A DNA stretch of 64,000 nt from Diphasiastrum complanatum. Taxonomy: Eukaryota; Streptophyta; Lycopodiopsida; Lycopodiales; Lycopodiaceae. Both the position numbers and the translations under genes were made by a program. Numbering within the stretch: position 1 is the stretch's first letter; every line of letters begins with the position of its first letter. The notes beneath the pieces were generated by a model. It saw only the letters and a list, made by a program, of their open reading frames with translations, made no database searches and was not told the DNA's origin. Below are positions 33,968 through 46,579 of this stretch, piece after piece. Location: positions 66,656,941 to 66,720,940 of the forward strand of contig CM055097.1 of the NCBI GenBank assembly GCA_029204225.1, written 5' to 3'.

Positions 33968-36097
33968 ATGGATCCATCTTCTAATTCATCTCTAATTGAC
34001 AAACTCTTCAGAGAGAACTACCATCTCTGAAAATTTAAGATGAGAGTTGTACTACTAGTCAAAGAACAGTGAAACATAGTTGATGGCACAGAAGTCAAAC
34101 CAGAAGCTAATGCAGCCATCACCACCAAATGGAGACAATGAGATGGCACAACATTTGCCTTGATCACACTCAATATCAAAGACTTTCAAATCTGCCATAT
34201 TCGAACTTCTTAGACTACTAAAGATGCTTGGGACATCCTAGCAACCCTCTACGATATCAGAGATGTAACTTCTAAACTTCATTTGAGGAAAAAGTTTTTC
34301 ACTCTGAGAATGTTTGAAGCAGATAGTGTTTCGAGTCATCTCAACACTTTCAAAAATCTTATGGAGTAGATGACTACAACTGGCTCAGTCATTGAAGATT
34401 CCGATGCAGTAATGACTCTATTATCAAGTCTACTTGATGCCTAGAAAAACTTGGTCATGGCAATTTCAACCCAGCAACAACTCACTTTATCAAGAGCAAT
34501 TTCGATGCTACTGCAAGAGGAGATCAGACGAATTGCATCCTCTTCCATCTCAGGATTAGATCCTCAAGTTCTGTATTAAAAAAAAAATTAGAAGCTCAAA
34601 TCCAAGAGATCTACATAGTCAGATTATCCTGACAAGAAGAGCAACATGTAGCTTGGATCCTATTTTGGAACTTCATCATTCCAGCCAATGCAAAAACTAT
34701 CTTGCAAAAACTATAAGAGGACCGATTATCTCATAAAGGACCATAGAATTCTAAAATACAACAATGAAAAAAAGAAGCAGTTCCAATAGCAAACACATGC
34801 TACATCACCTGTCACTCAATCCAACAAGAAGAGAAAGATAAAATATCATTTATGACCAAGGTTGGAGAACAACAGAATATCGATTCTTGGTATTAGGACT
34901 TTGGAACAACTCAACACATGACTCACCATTGATACTGGTTCAAAGACTACAAATCATTCACCCACTCTCGAGTTGTGAAACTTGGAGACAATTAATCTCA
35001 CAGTATCAAGGGTGAAGGAACAGTCAAGATCGAGTTTCAGAAAGATGAAGCAAGATTTCTGTCCAATGTTCTTCATGGACAAGTCTAGAAAAGCTTTAGC
35101 TTTTGGGAGAAAATGTGGCTACCTTTGCAAGCTTAGTCACTATTATTCTTTAAATAGTCATGCTCTTCACACGTCTACTTTTGAATCAACTGATATGCTT
35201 TGGCATTTCAAATTAGGCCATTTAAATTTCAATAGTATTCATCAAATGTCGAATCAAAATCTAGTGCAAGATCTTCCTTCCATTAGCAAATCGAATTCTC
35301 CATGTGAAAGCTATATTATCAACAAATGTGCTAGAAGTCCATTCATTTTCGATTTGAGTTCATAATTCTAGAAATTTGCTCAATCTTGTACACAGTGACA
35401 TTTGCGGACCAATGCAAACTACTTCCACAAGTGGAGCCCTCTATTTTTTGACATTTATTGATGACTTTTCTCGAAAAACTGTCATGTATTTTTTGAAGAA
35501 CAAATATGAGGCATTCAAATTCTTCAAATAGTTCAAAACATCTACAGAAAATCAGACCCAGCAAAGGATCAAATCTCTATGCACCGATGGAGGAGAAGAA
35601 TTCATCTCTATCGAATTCAAGGAGTTCTACAAGGCCAGCAGAATACATCAACAATTCACAACAAGCTACTCACCTCAATCCAATGGTGTAGTTGAACGGA
35701 AGAATTGGACACTGATCGAAAGTGCCAAGAGCATGCTAGCCCATGCCTCTCTTCCAAAGAAATTTTGAATAGAAGTTGTTACTATAGCCGCCTATCTACA
35801 AAATTGATCCATTACAAAGGCCCTAAATGGAAAAACACCTTATGAGGTATGGATAGGATCGAAACCATCACTCAAGAATATTTGAGTGTTTGTATGCATA
35901 GCTTATACTCAGATCCTTGCTGATCTAAGAAAGAAGTTGGACGACACAAGCAAAAAATCAATTTTCATTGGCTATTCTCCATATCACAAGGCATACAAGC
36001 TCTACAATCTAGATACCTAGAAAGCATACACCAATAGAGATGTCATTTTTGTGGAAGATCAATTTATCAACCACAAGGAAAAAGCTTGAGAAATTTC
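33968..36097 (+). pseudogene. Ty1/copia E: gag, protease, integrase (left copy)
   Basis: Gag starts at ATG 33968 (MDPSSNSSLIDKLFRENYHL) and continues through stops (KDAWDILATLYDIRDVTSKL, TLSRAISMLLQEEIRRIASS). The protease site is damaged: DFGTTQHM instead of DSGA. GAG-pre-integrase reads MLWHFKLGHLNFNSIHQMSN. Integrase has FLTFIDDFSRKTVMYFLKN, then LCTDGGEEFISIEF (canonical DNGGEF altered) and YSPQSNGVVERKNWTLIESA. The C-terminal domain reaches FIGYSPYHKAYKLYNLDT. It is cut at 36097 by a gypsy LTR. No RT is left. The 3' two thirds are repeated inverted at 62776-64000. Confidence 0.87.
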
Positions 36098-37176
36098 TGT
36101 GATGCCACGAAATTGCTAAATAATGAATATCAACCTAATTATGGCATGATATACTCGAATATGAAGATATGAGCTGGATAAATATAAATTATGAAGAGGC
36201 CTATATCATTTTTTGAGAATATAACTCCTAAAGACTTGTCTTATATTTAAGGACAAGACCTCCAAAAGTGAAAACGCTCTCTTGGATAACCTTTACTAGG
36301 TCATCGACACGAAACTACTAAATATGAATCGACATATTAAACTAGAGTAGTTTAAACTCTTAGATAACTATACCTCTCACGGTATAATTGAACATACATT
36401 CAACCTAATTATTAACTAGACCTCTTCACGGGAGCGACACACTTGTAGTCTTTAGAGGTGTGTTTGTTCACTTCGTAGAACATATATTAAACACACGCTT
36501 CAGTCTCGATCATCGTGAGAGAAAGAGTTTATGTATTTGTGAGAGATTGAAGAAGTGAATAGAGTGTTGAAGATTATTCTCTCTTATCTCTATTCTCCGC
36601 ACTATTGAGTGTGAGTGATCTTGAGTCTACTAGCAATCTCTATTGCATTACATGAATTACTCTTTGGTCAGACAGATGCTTTAGCGCATTACAGTCATTT
36701 GTTGTATATCCGTAAATATGTTCTAAAGAACTATCTTAAAACTATCATATTCGTTTGTCATGAACACTTTGTATTCGACACTCGAATAACGTCGACATTT
36801 GGGGCTGTCTAGCTCGATCATTGATAAAACTGTATGTATACATTTGAGATGACAATCCCTATCTAAGGAATTGAGTCATTGATCCGTGTTCTTGTTTGTA
36901 ACAAACATAAGTTTCTAACATACTCTAAAACTATTCGTGTTCTTTAACCACATAAATTGGACTCTAGTTGTTGAGGACTTCTATCTAGAACCGAACGATT
37001 CACGAATATGATTAACTAATTGTCTGTTCATACACGGATACATTGAACATTTCTCGAATATTTGCCGACAACTTAATCAGCCGGAGTGTAGTACTGTCGT
37101 GCTACTCTTATAACATCTCACCTATAGAATGTGTTTCATTCAATTGGTAGAGACAAGACTGTTGTTTTGGAATTAT
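36098..37176 (+). repeat. Truncated Ty3/gypsy LTR
   Basis: The block begins TGTGATGCCACGAAATTGC and matches, inverted, the LTR at 61499-62775, which is followed by a gypsy PBS. Here the last roughly 200 bases and the PBS are missing, and the LTR is joined to copia B at about 37176-37182. The short ORF inside (36615-36812) occurs in both copies but is not a gene. Confidence 0.72.
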
Positions 37177-37755
37177 CCTCTCATTCAAAATGACATTTGT
37201 GCCAATGAATCACCTTATTAGTAGTAGGAATGTAAACCTTGTAGACTTAACTCACCTCACTATATCCAACAAATATACCTTTCCTTGAAGATGGATCTTT
37301 CTTGTCCTACCATCAAAAGTTATATTGACATAGCAAGTACATCCAAAAGTTTTAAGAAAGTTGACACTCGACCTCCTCTTGAATAGCATCTCAGAAGGTG
37401 TCCTTCCCTCCAACATAGCACTCAGCCACCTATTGCATATAAAGTTAGCACTAAACAAAGCTTGATCCCAGAATGGTTTTGGAAGATTAGCAGCTAATCT
37501 AATGGCTTTGGCACTTTCACATAAAGTCCTATTCTTCATCTCGTCCATTCCATTTTGTTGTGGTGTCCTTGGAGTTGTGTACTCCCTCTTGATCCCATGC
37601 TCATCACAAAAAGCCTTAAACTTGGTAGACATGTGCTCTCCACCATTGTCACTCCTCAAACAGTTGATCCTTGTAAAAAATTGGTTCTCCCTTGCATTTT
37701 TTAGCTTCACCAAGACATCATACACTTCAACTTTGCTCTTTAAACACGATGACAT
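37177..37755 (-). pseudogene. Ty1/copia B integrase core (right, inverted copy)
   Basis: The minus-strand frame 37252-37755 carries the same integrase segment as 13738-14241: LRSDNGGEHMSTKFKAFCDE, TPQQNGMDEMKNRTLCESAK, FWDQALFSANFICNRWLSAM. It ends at the gypsy LTR junction; the RT that follows in the left copy is absent. Confidence 0.88.
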
Positions 37756-37882
37756 TTGTTTTGGGACTTCGACCTGAAAAAGAGTAATCTTTTTTGGTGT
37801 TTTTTAATGTTCCTAGTTTTAGGCCAAAATCATGGATTTCTTCAATAAATCTCTTTTAAAAAAAGCCAAAAAAATGCATATT

Positions 37883-40511
37883 TTAAATGATAATATCTTG
37901 CTTTTTGGAAAGCCATGATACTACTTTATCACATAGAAAGGTGGCAAAGGCACTTGTTGATCTTCTATCCACTTTGTCACCTGCAAAATCTGAGTCACTA
38001 TAGACTCTTAAGCCAAGATTAGTTCCTCTATACAAAATGCCAAAATTCTTAGTGGATGAAATGTATCTAAGAACTCTTTTGGCCATCTTCCAATGTGAAA
38101 CTAGAGGACTTTGCATGAATTGGCTTAACTTTCCAACACTATAACTAAGATCAGGTCTAGTTATAGTTAAATAGATCAAAGAGCCAATAAGCCTTCTATA
38201 TAATGTGATGTCCTCAAAGGATGCTTCATCACAACCAATAGATACTTTTACATGTTGCTCCATTGGTGTCTCAATGCCTTTACAATTCCTCATTCCAAAT
38301 CTATCTAGGATGGATGTAGCATATTTAGATTGAAAAATGAAGCTAAAATCACATCCTCTAATAACCTCTATTCCAAGAATGAAGCTCAATAGGCCGAGAT
38401 CTACCATCTTAAACTCTTTTGCTAAAGCAATTTTTACATCTCTAATTCCACCTAGATCATTACCACTCAAGACCATCATAGGTGAGCCTCAATGGCTCGG
38501 ATCTTGCCCTGGTAGATCTTCTTGGAGTTCTTGGAGTTCTTGGAGCTCTTGCATCTTGAGGTGGATCCTCAAGTTCTTCTTCACTTGGAAGCTCCTCCTC
38601 CATCCTAGCATGATCCTTGGCATCAAGATGATTAGTAGCATTATCATCCAAATCACAAGCATGTCCTTCATAAAAAATAACATCCCTACTCACTATCACC
38701 TTGCTAGTGATGGGATTGAAGACTCTATAAGCTTTGCTATTCTCACCATATCCCACAAAGATGCCTTTGATGGATGTTGCACCATCCTTTCTTCTCTTAT
38801 CCAAGGATTGGTGTACATAGCAAGTGGATCCAAAAACTTTGAGATTCTTGAGATTGGGCTTCTCTCCAAATAGAGCTTCAAATGGTGTGATTCCTCCAAT
38901 GGCTTGGTTTGGCAATCTATTGCACAAATAGTTAGCACAAGTTATTGCTTCACCCCAAAATGGTTTGGATAGCGAAGCATCTAGCCTTAAGGCCTTAGCA
39001 CACTCACAAAGAGATCTATTTTTTCTCTCACTCACTCCATTTTGTTGAGGGGCGTATGGACATGACAACCCTCTCTTTATGCCATTAGAACTACAAAAGT
39101 CAATCAACTTATTGGAGATATATTCACCTCCATTATCACTCCTTAATACCTTAATCTTGGTACTAAGTTGATTTTCTACCAAAGTCTTGAACTTTACAAA
39201 AGAATCAAACACCATTGATTTGCTAGACAAGAGGTACATCCAACAAAGTCTAGAATAGTCATCAATGAAGATTACATAGTACTTGGCACCACCATTAGAC
39301 TCATGTGAAAAACTATGAACATCCGAATGGATGAGTTCAAGAGGAGAGTTTGATCTTGACTCTAGATCTTGAGAAGGATAGTTTGTGAGCCTTTGAGAGA
39401 CTGCATGCTTCACATCTCTTCCCACACTTTGACAAATGCTTGGGGAGTCCAACTGCAAGCTCCTTTGCAACCATAGATTCCATGGCTTTGTAGTTGGGGT
39501 GGCCCAACCTTTTATGCCACAGTTCCACCTTTGATAACTCCATCTTTGCCAAGTTAACACTCTCCACTACAACATTAGCATCAAGCTTAAACAATCTACC
39601 TTGCTTAAAGCCTTTGGCTATACATTCACCATTTCTAAGGATGGAACAAACTCCATGCTTATCCATTTACTGGCCAACACTAAGCAAATTCTTGGTTAAC
39701 TTAGGAACATAAAGAACATTATCAAGATTCATCCTTTTGGATGATCCCACATACAAGGGAATTGTTCCTATTTCACTTATCTTACATTCTTGACTACTTG
39801 CAGTATAGATTGATCTATGTAAATCATTGTAAGAAAGTAAACTGGAGAATATGTCCTTTTGTAATGTCATGTGGAAACTTGCCCCACTATCAATCCACCA
39901 AGAATCATTGGTGTTGCTCTTGGATGATGGTGGTTTGTTGGAAACCATCAAGGATGACTCTTCATCCTCCTCCTCCTCCTGATGTGCAATGTTGCTTTGT
40001 TTGCTCTCTTGTGCCTTCTTCTTCTTGAGACATTCTGATGCAAAATGTCCTTTCTTTCCACAGAAAAAACATTTGTGCTTGGACTTGTCTTTGATCTTGC
40101 CCTTTGAGCTTGAAGCCTCATCCTCCTCCTTGGTCTCCTTGAAGTGCTTCTTCTTGCCATTGGTCTTCTTCTTGCTTTTGAATGAGAAATTAGCTTTCTC
40201 ATCACCATCCTGCAGAGAAATAGCATTCATTCTTGCATTGGTATGCATCATCCTACACTCTTCAGTTACTAACACATTGTGTAGCTTTTCTATAGTAGGC
40301 AAAGTGTCTTGGATTGCAAAGCTTTGGACCAAATTTGTAAAGGCACTCCCTAGACCATTGAGGACAATCTGAACAAGCTCACTATCTTGAATCTTCTCTC
40401 CAATGGAAGCTAACTCCCTATTGAGAGACTTGATTCTTAGCACATAATCTTGTGCACTCTCATCACTCCTCTTTGTAGAATTTGATTCCTAAGCATGAGA
40501 ATCCTCGAAGT
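37883..40511 (-). pseudogene. Ty1/copia A: gag, knuckle, protease, integrase, RT C-terminus (right copy)
   Basis: Minus strand. Gag (40443-39667): LNRELASIGEKIQDSELVQI, knuckle CFFCGKKGHFASEC (about 40029-40070), protease site WWIDSGASFHM (about 39880-39912). Pre-integrase: LWHKRLGHPNYKAMESM. Integrase: LIHSDVHSFSHESNGGAKYY, LRSDNGGEYISNKLIDFCSS, APQQNGVSERKNRSLCECAK and the tail GIFVGYGENSKAYRVFNP. At about 38475 the reading jumps from LTYDG to LSGNDLGG: about 670 bases of RT, with YVDD, are deleted relative to 12350-13023. The RT thumb and RNase H start follow to 37883. Gag begins abruptly at 40511, at the joint with the methyltransferase gene. Confidence 0.9.
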
Positions 40512-41738
40512 GGTGCATCCAACCGTCCATTACAAGACAGTTCCGAACTTGTCAAATTAAGAGAGGATTTTTATAAAACAAAAAAAAATAAAATAAACAA
40601 CTTTAATTTTAGACATAAATCAGTGTGATAGGCCACCTGTAGACCCAATAACAGGAGACAAGCTAATGGAAGTTAGAGAGCCTAATGAAACACATGTATA
40701 TAATTTAAAACTAAAATTTAAAGATCATACACAAGCCATAGTTACTCCATTTGTTGTTTTGGTTGATCTCAACGAATACAACGTTGTTGCAAATTTTGAT
40801 TAACACACTATGTGCTCAAGAGACAGGCCTGTCTCTTGATTCGAAAAATCCTACGCAGAGCCTTACTAAATACGATAATTTTTTTCAGCTTGCTTTTCGT
40901 ACTAACCAGGTAATTTGTTTGGCTATGCTCGTCATGGAATGCTCTGGTCATAATATATGTTATAATCTTTTTAAATTGTGTTTATCAAACTAAAATTTTG
41001 AACTCAATTTTAATATTGGTTAGATTCTTTATCAATTAATTTTTTTTTTTTATTTCAGGTGTGGGCCCTTGTTGATAAAATTTTTGATAAGTGCAAAACT
41101 TTTCAAATAAAAGACCAACCTGCTCAGGGTGCCTCAAAGTCCAAAAAAAAAGTTGTGAGCACTCAAACTCTGAAGCCAATCCGTACTGAAATGGGAATAT
41201 CAGAAGAATATGCAAAAGAGTAGCCCTTTAGAGCTAATAATAAGTGTCTTGTCAAGAGTTGCCGATGGTCAATTTTTTCTAACAGAAATAAGAAAAGAAT
41301 TTCAGAGGTAATAATCATAATTTAAATATTTTTTTTCATGTTACCTTTTTTTATAAAATGATTTTCATAATTTGGTTGGATTTCTAACAATTATATTTTT
41401 TAAATGCAGGCACAAATTATTTATGAAAGTTCAAGAAGCCCTTGTGACAAGGTTAAATTGTCAAGATTTCGATAAGTGCCAGAGGCTTTATCCTCTGAAG
41501 AGCCAAAATGAAGTCCTGAGTCCATTTTTTATTTTGTTTGGAGACATGGTATTTATTTCACCCATGCTTAACATAGGTGCGTATTAATTATTTCTTTTCT
41601 ATATTCTATGTCTCCTATGCTAAGCATAGTTTTTTCTTTATTTAATTTTTTTTTTTGAAAAGTTAAGTCTCCTATTCTATTTTATATTTTTTGTCTCCCA
41701 TGCTAAGCATAACTTTTTCCTTTTCAGTCTCCCAAAGA

Positions 41739-41783
<45 letters not shown>

Positions 41784-42963
41784 AAAGTCCTTTCAGAACA
41801 ATTCAAGAGACATATTCTGAAGACAAAAGCAGAAAAAAGGGACAAGGAGAGATTGACACAAAATGAGACCATTGCGGAGGAGGATCCATTAGAGACTTAC
41901 CTTCTCAAAAGTGTCGATGATCAACCATGTTTTTACTCTGTTGAGGAGGGCGATTGTAGAGAAATTTCAAAAAATTTAAGAAAACAATCTTATACACTCT
42001 GCATCGTCGATATACCATATGGATTTCAGATGAAAAAATCATTAAATGATGATACTCCTTTCAAATTCACTGAAATCCATAGTTTTATACAGGGCTTTCT
42101 TGAAATCACAACTTCTCCAATTTGGAGAGTTGTATTTTTCATTCTTCTTGACAGTCATAGAAAGCTCTACTAATTTTCTATAATGCGAGAATTGAGAATG
42201 TTGTGAGGTAAGTTCTTAAGTTCCTGAATTATCAATTCATATTTTAATTCATAATTTTATTTGAAATTTTTTATTTTAAAATTAAAATTTCAAATTGATT
42301 TTACTTGTAATGTTCCATGTCAAGTTAAGCCCAATGTCAGAAACCGGGAGGAGCTCGACTTTGCGATGAAATAGAATACATAACCATTGGTTATTATTCT
42401 TTGGATGACAAACGCTCGATGCTGTATTATAACACTTCCGGACTGACAAGTTTTGGAGACTTGTTCCAATATCCAACTGTGACAAAGAAATTAAAAAATC
42501 CAATGACGGGTTTCGTGGCTTGTCCATATCAAAAACCACTACAATTAATTAATCATTTAATTGATATTTTCTCTCACCCAGTTGATCGGGTTTTAGATTT
42601 GTTTAGCGGTAGCGGCACTACGAGCGCATGTGCTGTTCAAAAAGGTAGACATGTTGCTGCAGTAGATTTAGATACTAATTTAATTGATTTCATAAAAATG
42701 AGAATGAAATCTCTTTCAATTTTGTCAGATGAATTATCTGAGGTGGGAAAGAGTTTGGACAACGAGGATACAATAATTCTCTTGTGACTTCAGTCTCTTG
42801 CTAGTGGAAAAGTAGGTGACACATGAGAATTTGTTGATGTCCTAGTTCAAGATTACAATGTAATAATTGTAGTCGAGAAAATTGTAGAAGAGGTGCCACT
42901 TGATAGTACAGTGGCTACTCAAAAAAAAACAAAAGAAAAGGATGTAAATGACATCGATGATTT
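40512..42963 (+). pseudogene. N6/N4 DNA methyltransferase-like gene with introns (right copy)
   Basis: Inverted copy of 7208-9645. Candidate GT-AG introns are 40910-41058, 41308-41409, 41549-41727 and one from 42208 to about 42320. An exon after 41727 codes a poly-Lys run (43 A residues at 41740-41782), then EAEKRD-like charged sequence and motif IV (IVDIPYGFQMKKSLNDD, about 42009-42060). The last exon has EIEYITIGYYSLDDKRSMLY, VACPYQKPLQLINHLIDIF, an intact motif I (VLDLFSGSGTT, about 42586-42620) and the acidic VDLDTNLIDF strand. A TGA at about 42785 ends it early (EDTIILL), so the C-terminal tail kept in the left copy is lost. The first exon is missing because of the joint with copia A at 40511. 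In beta-class enzymes motif IV precedes motif I as seen here. Confidence 0.75.
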
Positions 42964-43668
42964 TTGGAAATAAAAAATTATCTTTTGTTTTAAAAAATAA
43001 TTGTGTTTATATTTTTTGATGTATTGTGTTTTGAATTCTTTTTTATTGATTTAACATTTTTAAATTTATTTTCTAACGATTTAAAATTAAAAACTTGAAA
43101 TATTTTAAAAATTTTAACATTGATAATTATTACCAAAAATTAATTTTGTAATAAATTATCAAGTTTACAATATTTGAATTTTAGATGTGTTTTTATAATA
43201 TTGTAAAAAAAATATTGTTAAAAATTATAAAAAATGAAAAAAAAATTATATTTTTTTCAAGGTGATTTAAATAATATCACAAATAATTTAATCTCGATTA
43301 TTGTAAGGTAATTGTATTTGTATTTATTTAATGTCTAATAACATAATTTTAAAAATATTTTTTTCGATACAAGAATTGTAATTCAGAAAACTTTTAAAAT
43401 TCCAAAAAAAAAAACTATAACTTTTGTTTCTAGTAAGCAAAAAATATTTTTTAGATATTTTAGTAGTTGTGTATCTAATGATTTTAAGTTATTTATAGAA
43501 ATCTATTGACCAAACTTTTGTACCTTAAATTATTTTCTTGCAAAATACAACATTTTTTTACCATTACAATATATTTATTTGAAGCATTTTAAATTTGGAT
43601 ACTTTAAAAAAAAATTAATAAATTAAAAAAAAAATGGGTCTTCAAGTCATTTCTCTTTTTTTTGGTTA
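42964..43668. other. Very AT-rich spacer, no gene (right copy)
   Basis: Inverted match of 6449-7207; poly-A and poly-T rich, without coding sequence. Confidence 0.6.
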
Positions 43669-44947
43669 TCATGTTTTTAGTAAATAGATCCAACAAAATC
43701 TACTAAAATCATCAATGAAAGTTACATACATCTTAGCTCTACTATTGCTAATTGTAATAGTTCCACGAATATCCGAATGTACAACTTGAAAAGGCTTTGT
43801 AGATTTAGATGTAGATCTAGCATAAGGTAGTCTATGTGACTTTGACAAAGCACAAGACTCACAAACATGATTGATGTTACTTAAGAATCTTGGAAGACCA
43901 ATCACAACTTGCTTCTTAGCCATTACCTCCAATGACTTGAAGTTGAGGTGTCCCATCCTTTTATGCCAAACCTCTTGAATAGGTATTTGCTCACTTTCCA
44001 CAAATCTAACTTGGTTAGCAATAACACAAGCATCTAGTTTGAACAATTTCCCTCATCTTTTACCTTTTGTAATCAAGATATCCTTCATTTTGATTATGCA
44101 AGCATCTCCATGAAACTCATCTTTGAAACAATCACTTAACGCTTGACTCACACTAAGTAAATTTTTGGTAATGGAAGGTATGAACAAAACATCCTTCAAA
44201 TGAACATTCCTATTTGTAGAGAGAGAAATAGGAATTGTGCCAATCCCTTTGATTGCACACTCACCATCATTGGCCATGTAGATCACCTTCTTGTCATCTT
44301 CATATGCCAACAAAGAAGTGAAGTACTCTTTGTGAAAAGTCATGTGTGAGCTTGCACCACTATCAATCCACCATCGATCTAGATCTCCATCATTAGCAAG
44401 CATACATGAAGACATCACAAAAGCATCATCATTTGAGTTTTGGACATCCAAACCATCATCCTCATGAGTAAGATTACCTTGTTTGTCACCTTGATCTTTC
44501 TTCTTCTCGTAGCACTCACTTGCAAAGTGTCCTTTGATGCCACAATAGAAGCACTTTAGCTTTGACCTGTCTTTCTTTTTTCCATTCTCTTCATTCTTTT
44601 GCAAACTTTGAAAGATTTGTCTTTTTAGAGTCAACATTCTAGATGTAGACTTGGATTCATAAAGCTTCTCAAAGCTTCCCAAGCCTCGCTTGATGAAGTA
44701 CACTCACCAACTTCCTTGAGAAGTTCATTGGTAACATTCATCTTTATCATATGTAAAGCTCTTTTTGTCCTCTTGACATACCTCACTTATCTTGTTGTGT
44801 TGTTGGTCTCTCCTCCAAACCTACAACAATATCCAAAGCATCATTCATCTCAAGAAGTGATTCCATCCTCACTTTCCACACTGAATAGTTGCTTGACTAG
44901 TTAAGCCTATCATTGCCTTCTAACATATATCTACTTGATATTGCCAT
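43669..44947 (-). pseudogene. Ty1/copia F: gag, protease, integrase start (right copy)
   Basis: Minus strand from the gag ATG at about 44947 (SSRYMLEGNDRLN, then stops). The frame 44703-44053 carries CFYCGIKGHFASEC, an insert absent from the left copy (KDQGDKQGNLTHEDDGLDVQ) and the intact protease site WIDSGASSHM. The middle of gag is deleted: LQKNEE is joined to NGKKKDRSK. A single frame 44046-43669 then runs without a stop through WHKRMGHLNFKSLEVM and VVHSDIRGTITISNSRAKMY to LLKT, the same end as at 6448. Confidence 0.9.
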
Positions 44948-45385
44948 GTTGCAATGACTTGATCCTTCTCTTCCAACCTATTCCAATGCACAATGCACTC
45001 TTTTGAAATACAACAAATGTTTCCAAAAAGAGATCACAAAGATCAAGTATCTCAAAAGTTTTTGAATGCTACATCAATATATGTCATTTTAGCATTTGTC
45101 TCATGTCTAGCTGCGTCATCGTCAATTGTGGTATACACCATACAACCAATCACAATTTACTTGCTAGTACTTAATGATTATCTAATTAAAGAGGTCCAAT
45201 CTTTCCTTTGTGAAAGATGATTGGAGAACAATTGACTAGATCTGAAGAGACAAGTCTTTAAACAACTTCATCTCTCTCATTCGTCACATTGTATTATTGT
45301 GCAATTCTTTGATACTAGCATTGTGTGTTCTCTCTCCCCACTCTCTCAATGTTTTAAATTTATCGATGTGTTTTAGTTTTCAACA
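44948..45385 (+). repeat. Putative LTR (right, inverted copy)
   Basis: Plus-strand counterpart of 4498-4935, ending GTTTTCAACA at 45385 directly before a PBS-like site. The upstream boundary is uncertain. Confidence 0.42.
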
Positions 45386-45400
45386 TGTTATCAGAGCAGG
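45386..45400 (+). promoter_or_regulatory. PBS-like site (TGTTATCAGAGCAGG)
   Basis: Plus-strand copy of the site at 4483-4497, next to the LTR end. Confidence 0.55.
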
Positions 45401-45579
45401 TGATGGTTCAAGATGGGCAGACCTAGCATGTGGGCTTTCTTGTTTCTAGTATAAAAAATAGAAATGTAGAGAGACCAGAAGTGAATTTTAGGCCTTTTAC
45501 GATGGTTTTTCCTTGATAACTTTTTACTCCTTGCACTGATTGACCTAAGATTTTGACAACAGCTGGATCTGATGCAGAT

Positions 45580-46215
45580 CTTTCCATTGATCTAGTCTGT
45601 GAGGGTTTTCTTGTGCGAGGGTTGGCTGTGCGAGGGTTCTTTAGCTATTTTTGCAAATAAAAAATCTGATATCTCTCTGATCTTTGGGAAGTAGCTCTTG
45701 CAAGACTCACAGTAGTTGGATCTGGGTCAGATCTCACTATAGAATTCTCTACGAGAGTTAACTCTTGCAAGAAGTAAAAATTTCACTGTCTGATCTTCAC
45801 CAAATCTCAAAACTAACTCTCGTAGGCTTCATCACTAACGTAAATTGACATTTTGGATCGATTGAGGGTGTCTGCGAGAGTTCTTACTGGAAGGATTTGC
45901 TGGATCTTCACTTTTTAGTAATTTTTTAGCACTTAAACCCAATTTTCTACTCACTAGAATCAAACTAACTCTCGCAAGCTCTTCTATGTCCTGGTCTCAC
46001 TGAGATGGAACTTTAGAATCCTCTACGAGAGTTCTTGACCACTGAAACTGAAAATTTTGCTGTCTGCGAGAGTTCATTGGTACTTTTCCATCTTTTTTTC
46101 ACTAGGAACCCTCGCACAGGCACTTAGACATCAAACTAACTCTCGCAAACTTCTATGTGTCCTGGTATCACTGAGATGGAACTTCAGAGGGCCTTGCGAG
46201 AGTTCTTATGAACAT
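45580..46215. repeat. Array of TGCGAGAGTT / AACTCTCGCA motifs (right copy)
   Basis: Inverted counterpart of 3680-4320, with units such as GTGCGAGGGTT, ACGAGAGTTAACTCTTGCAAG, TGCGAGAGTTCTTACTGG, AACTCTCGCAAGCTCTTC and TGCGAGAGTTCATTGG. The spacing and alternation are kept in both copies. Confidence 0.7.
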
Positions 46216-46450
46216 TTGAATTTGGAAATCACAAGATTCATGTGAGTCCAAAATTGGACCCAACTCTAAAAAGTAGACTCTAAGTTTAGAATTGACTTTG
46301 GGCCTCAAGTTTTATTTTAATTACAAAGGGCCCAGGTCTATTATTTTATTTACAACTTCACTTGTGTGCTCATTGGGCCATGGGCTTATACACGCAGGAT
46401 GTCATGCCCTCGCAACACATTTTATTGAATGATTTTATATATTTATACTT

Positions 46451-46470
46451 TGTTGGGAATACCCCCAACA
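46451..46470. repeat. 20-bp palindromic terminus (right copy)
   Basis: TGTTGGGAATACCCCCAACA, the exact reverse complement of 3421-3440. Confidence 0.6.
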
Positions 46471-46579
46471 GAAAGACAAGACTACAAGTTAGTCGACTAT
46501 TACTAGAACGAACAACTAAAAAGATCAGATTGAATGAAGAATAAGCATAGGTATATTAACACGGATCTGAATGCAGAAC

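Noticed and set aside
36615-36812. Conserved 65-codon ORF present in both gypsy LTR copies (also 62065-62262)
   Set aside because: It is conserved because the LTR was duplicated; no domain, and LTRs do not normally code.
38337-38873. 178-codon plus-strand frame
   Set aside because: Antisense to the copia A integrase tail and RT.
39989-40372. 127-codon plus-strand frame
   Set aside because: Antisense to copia A gag.
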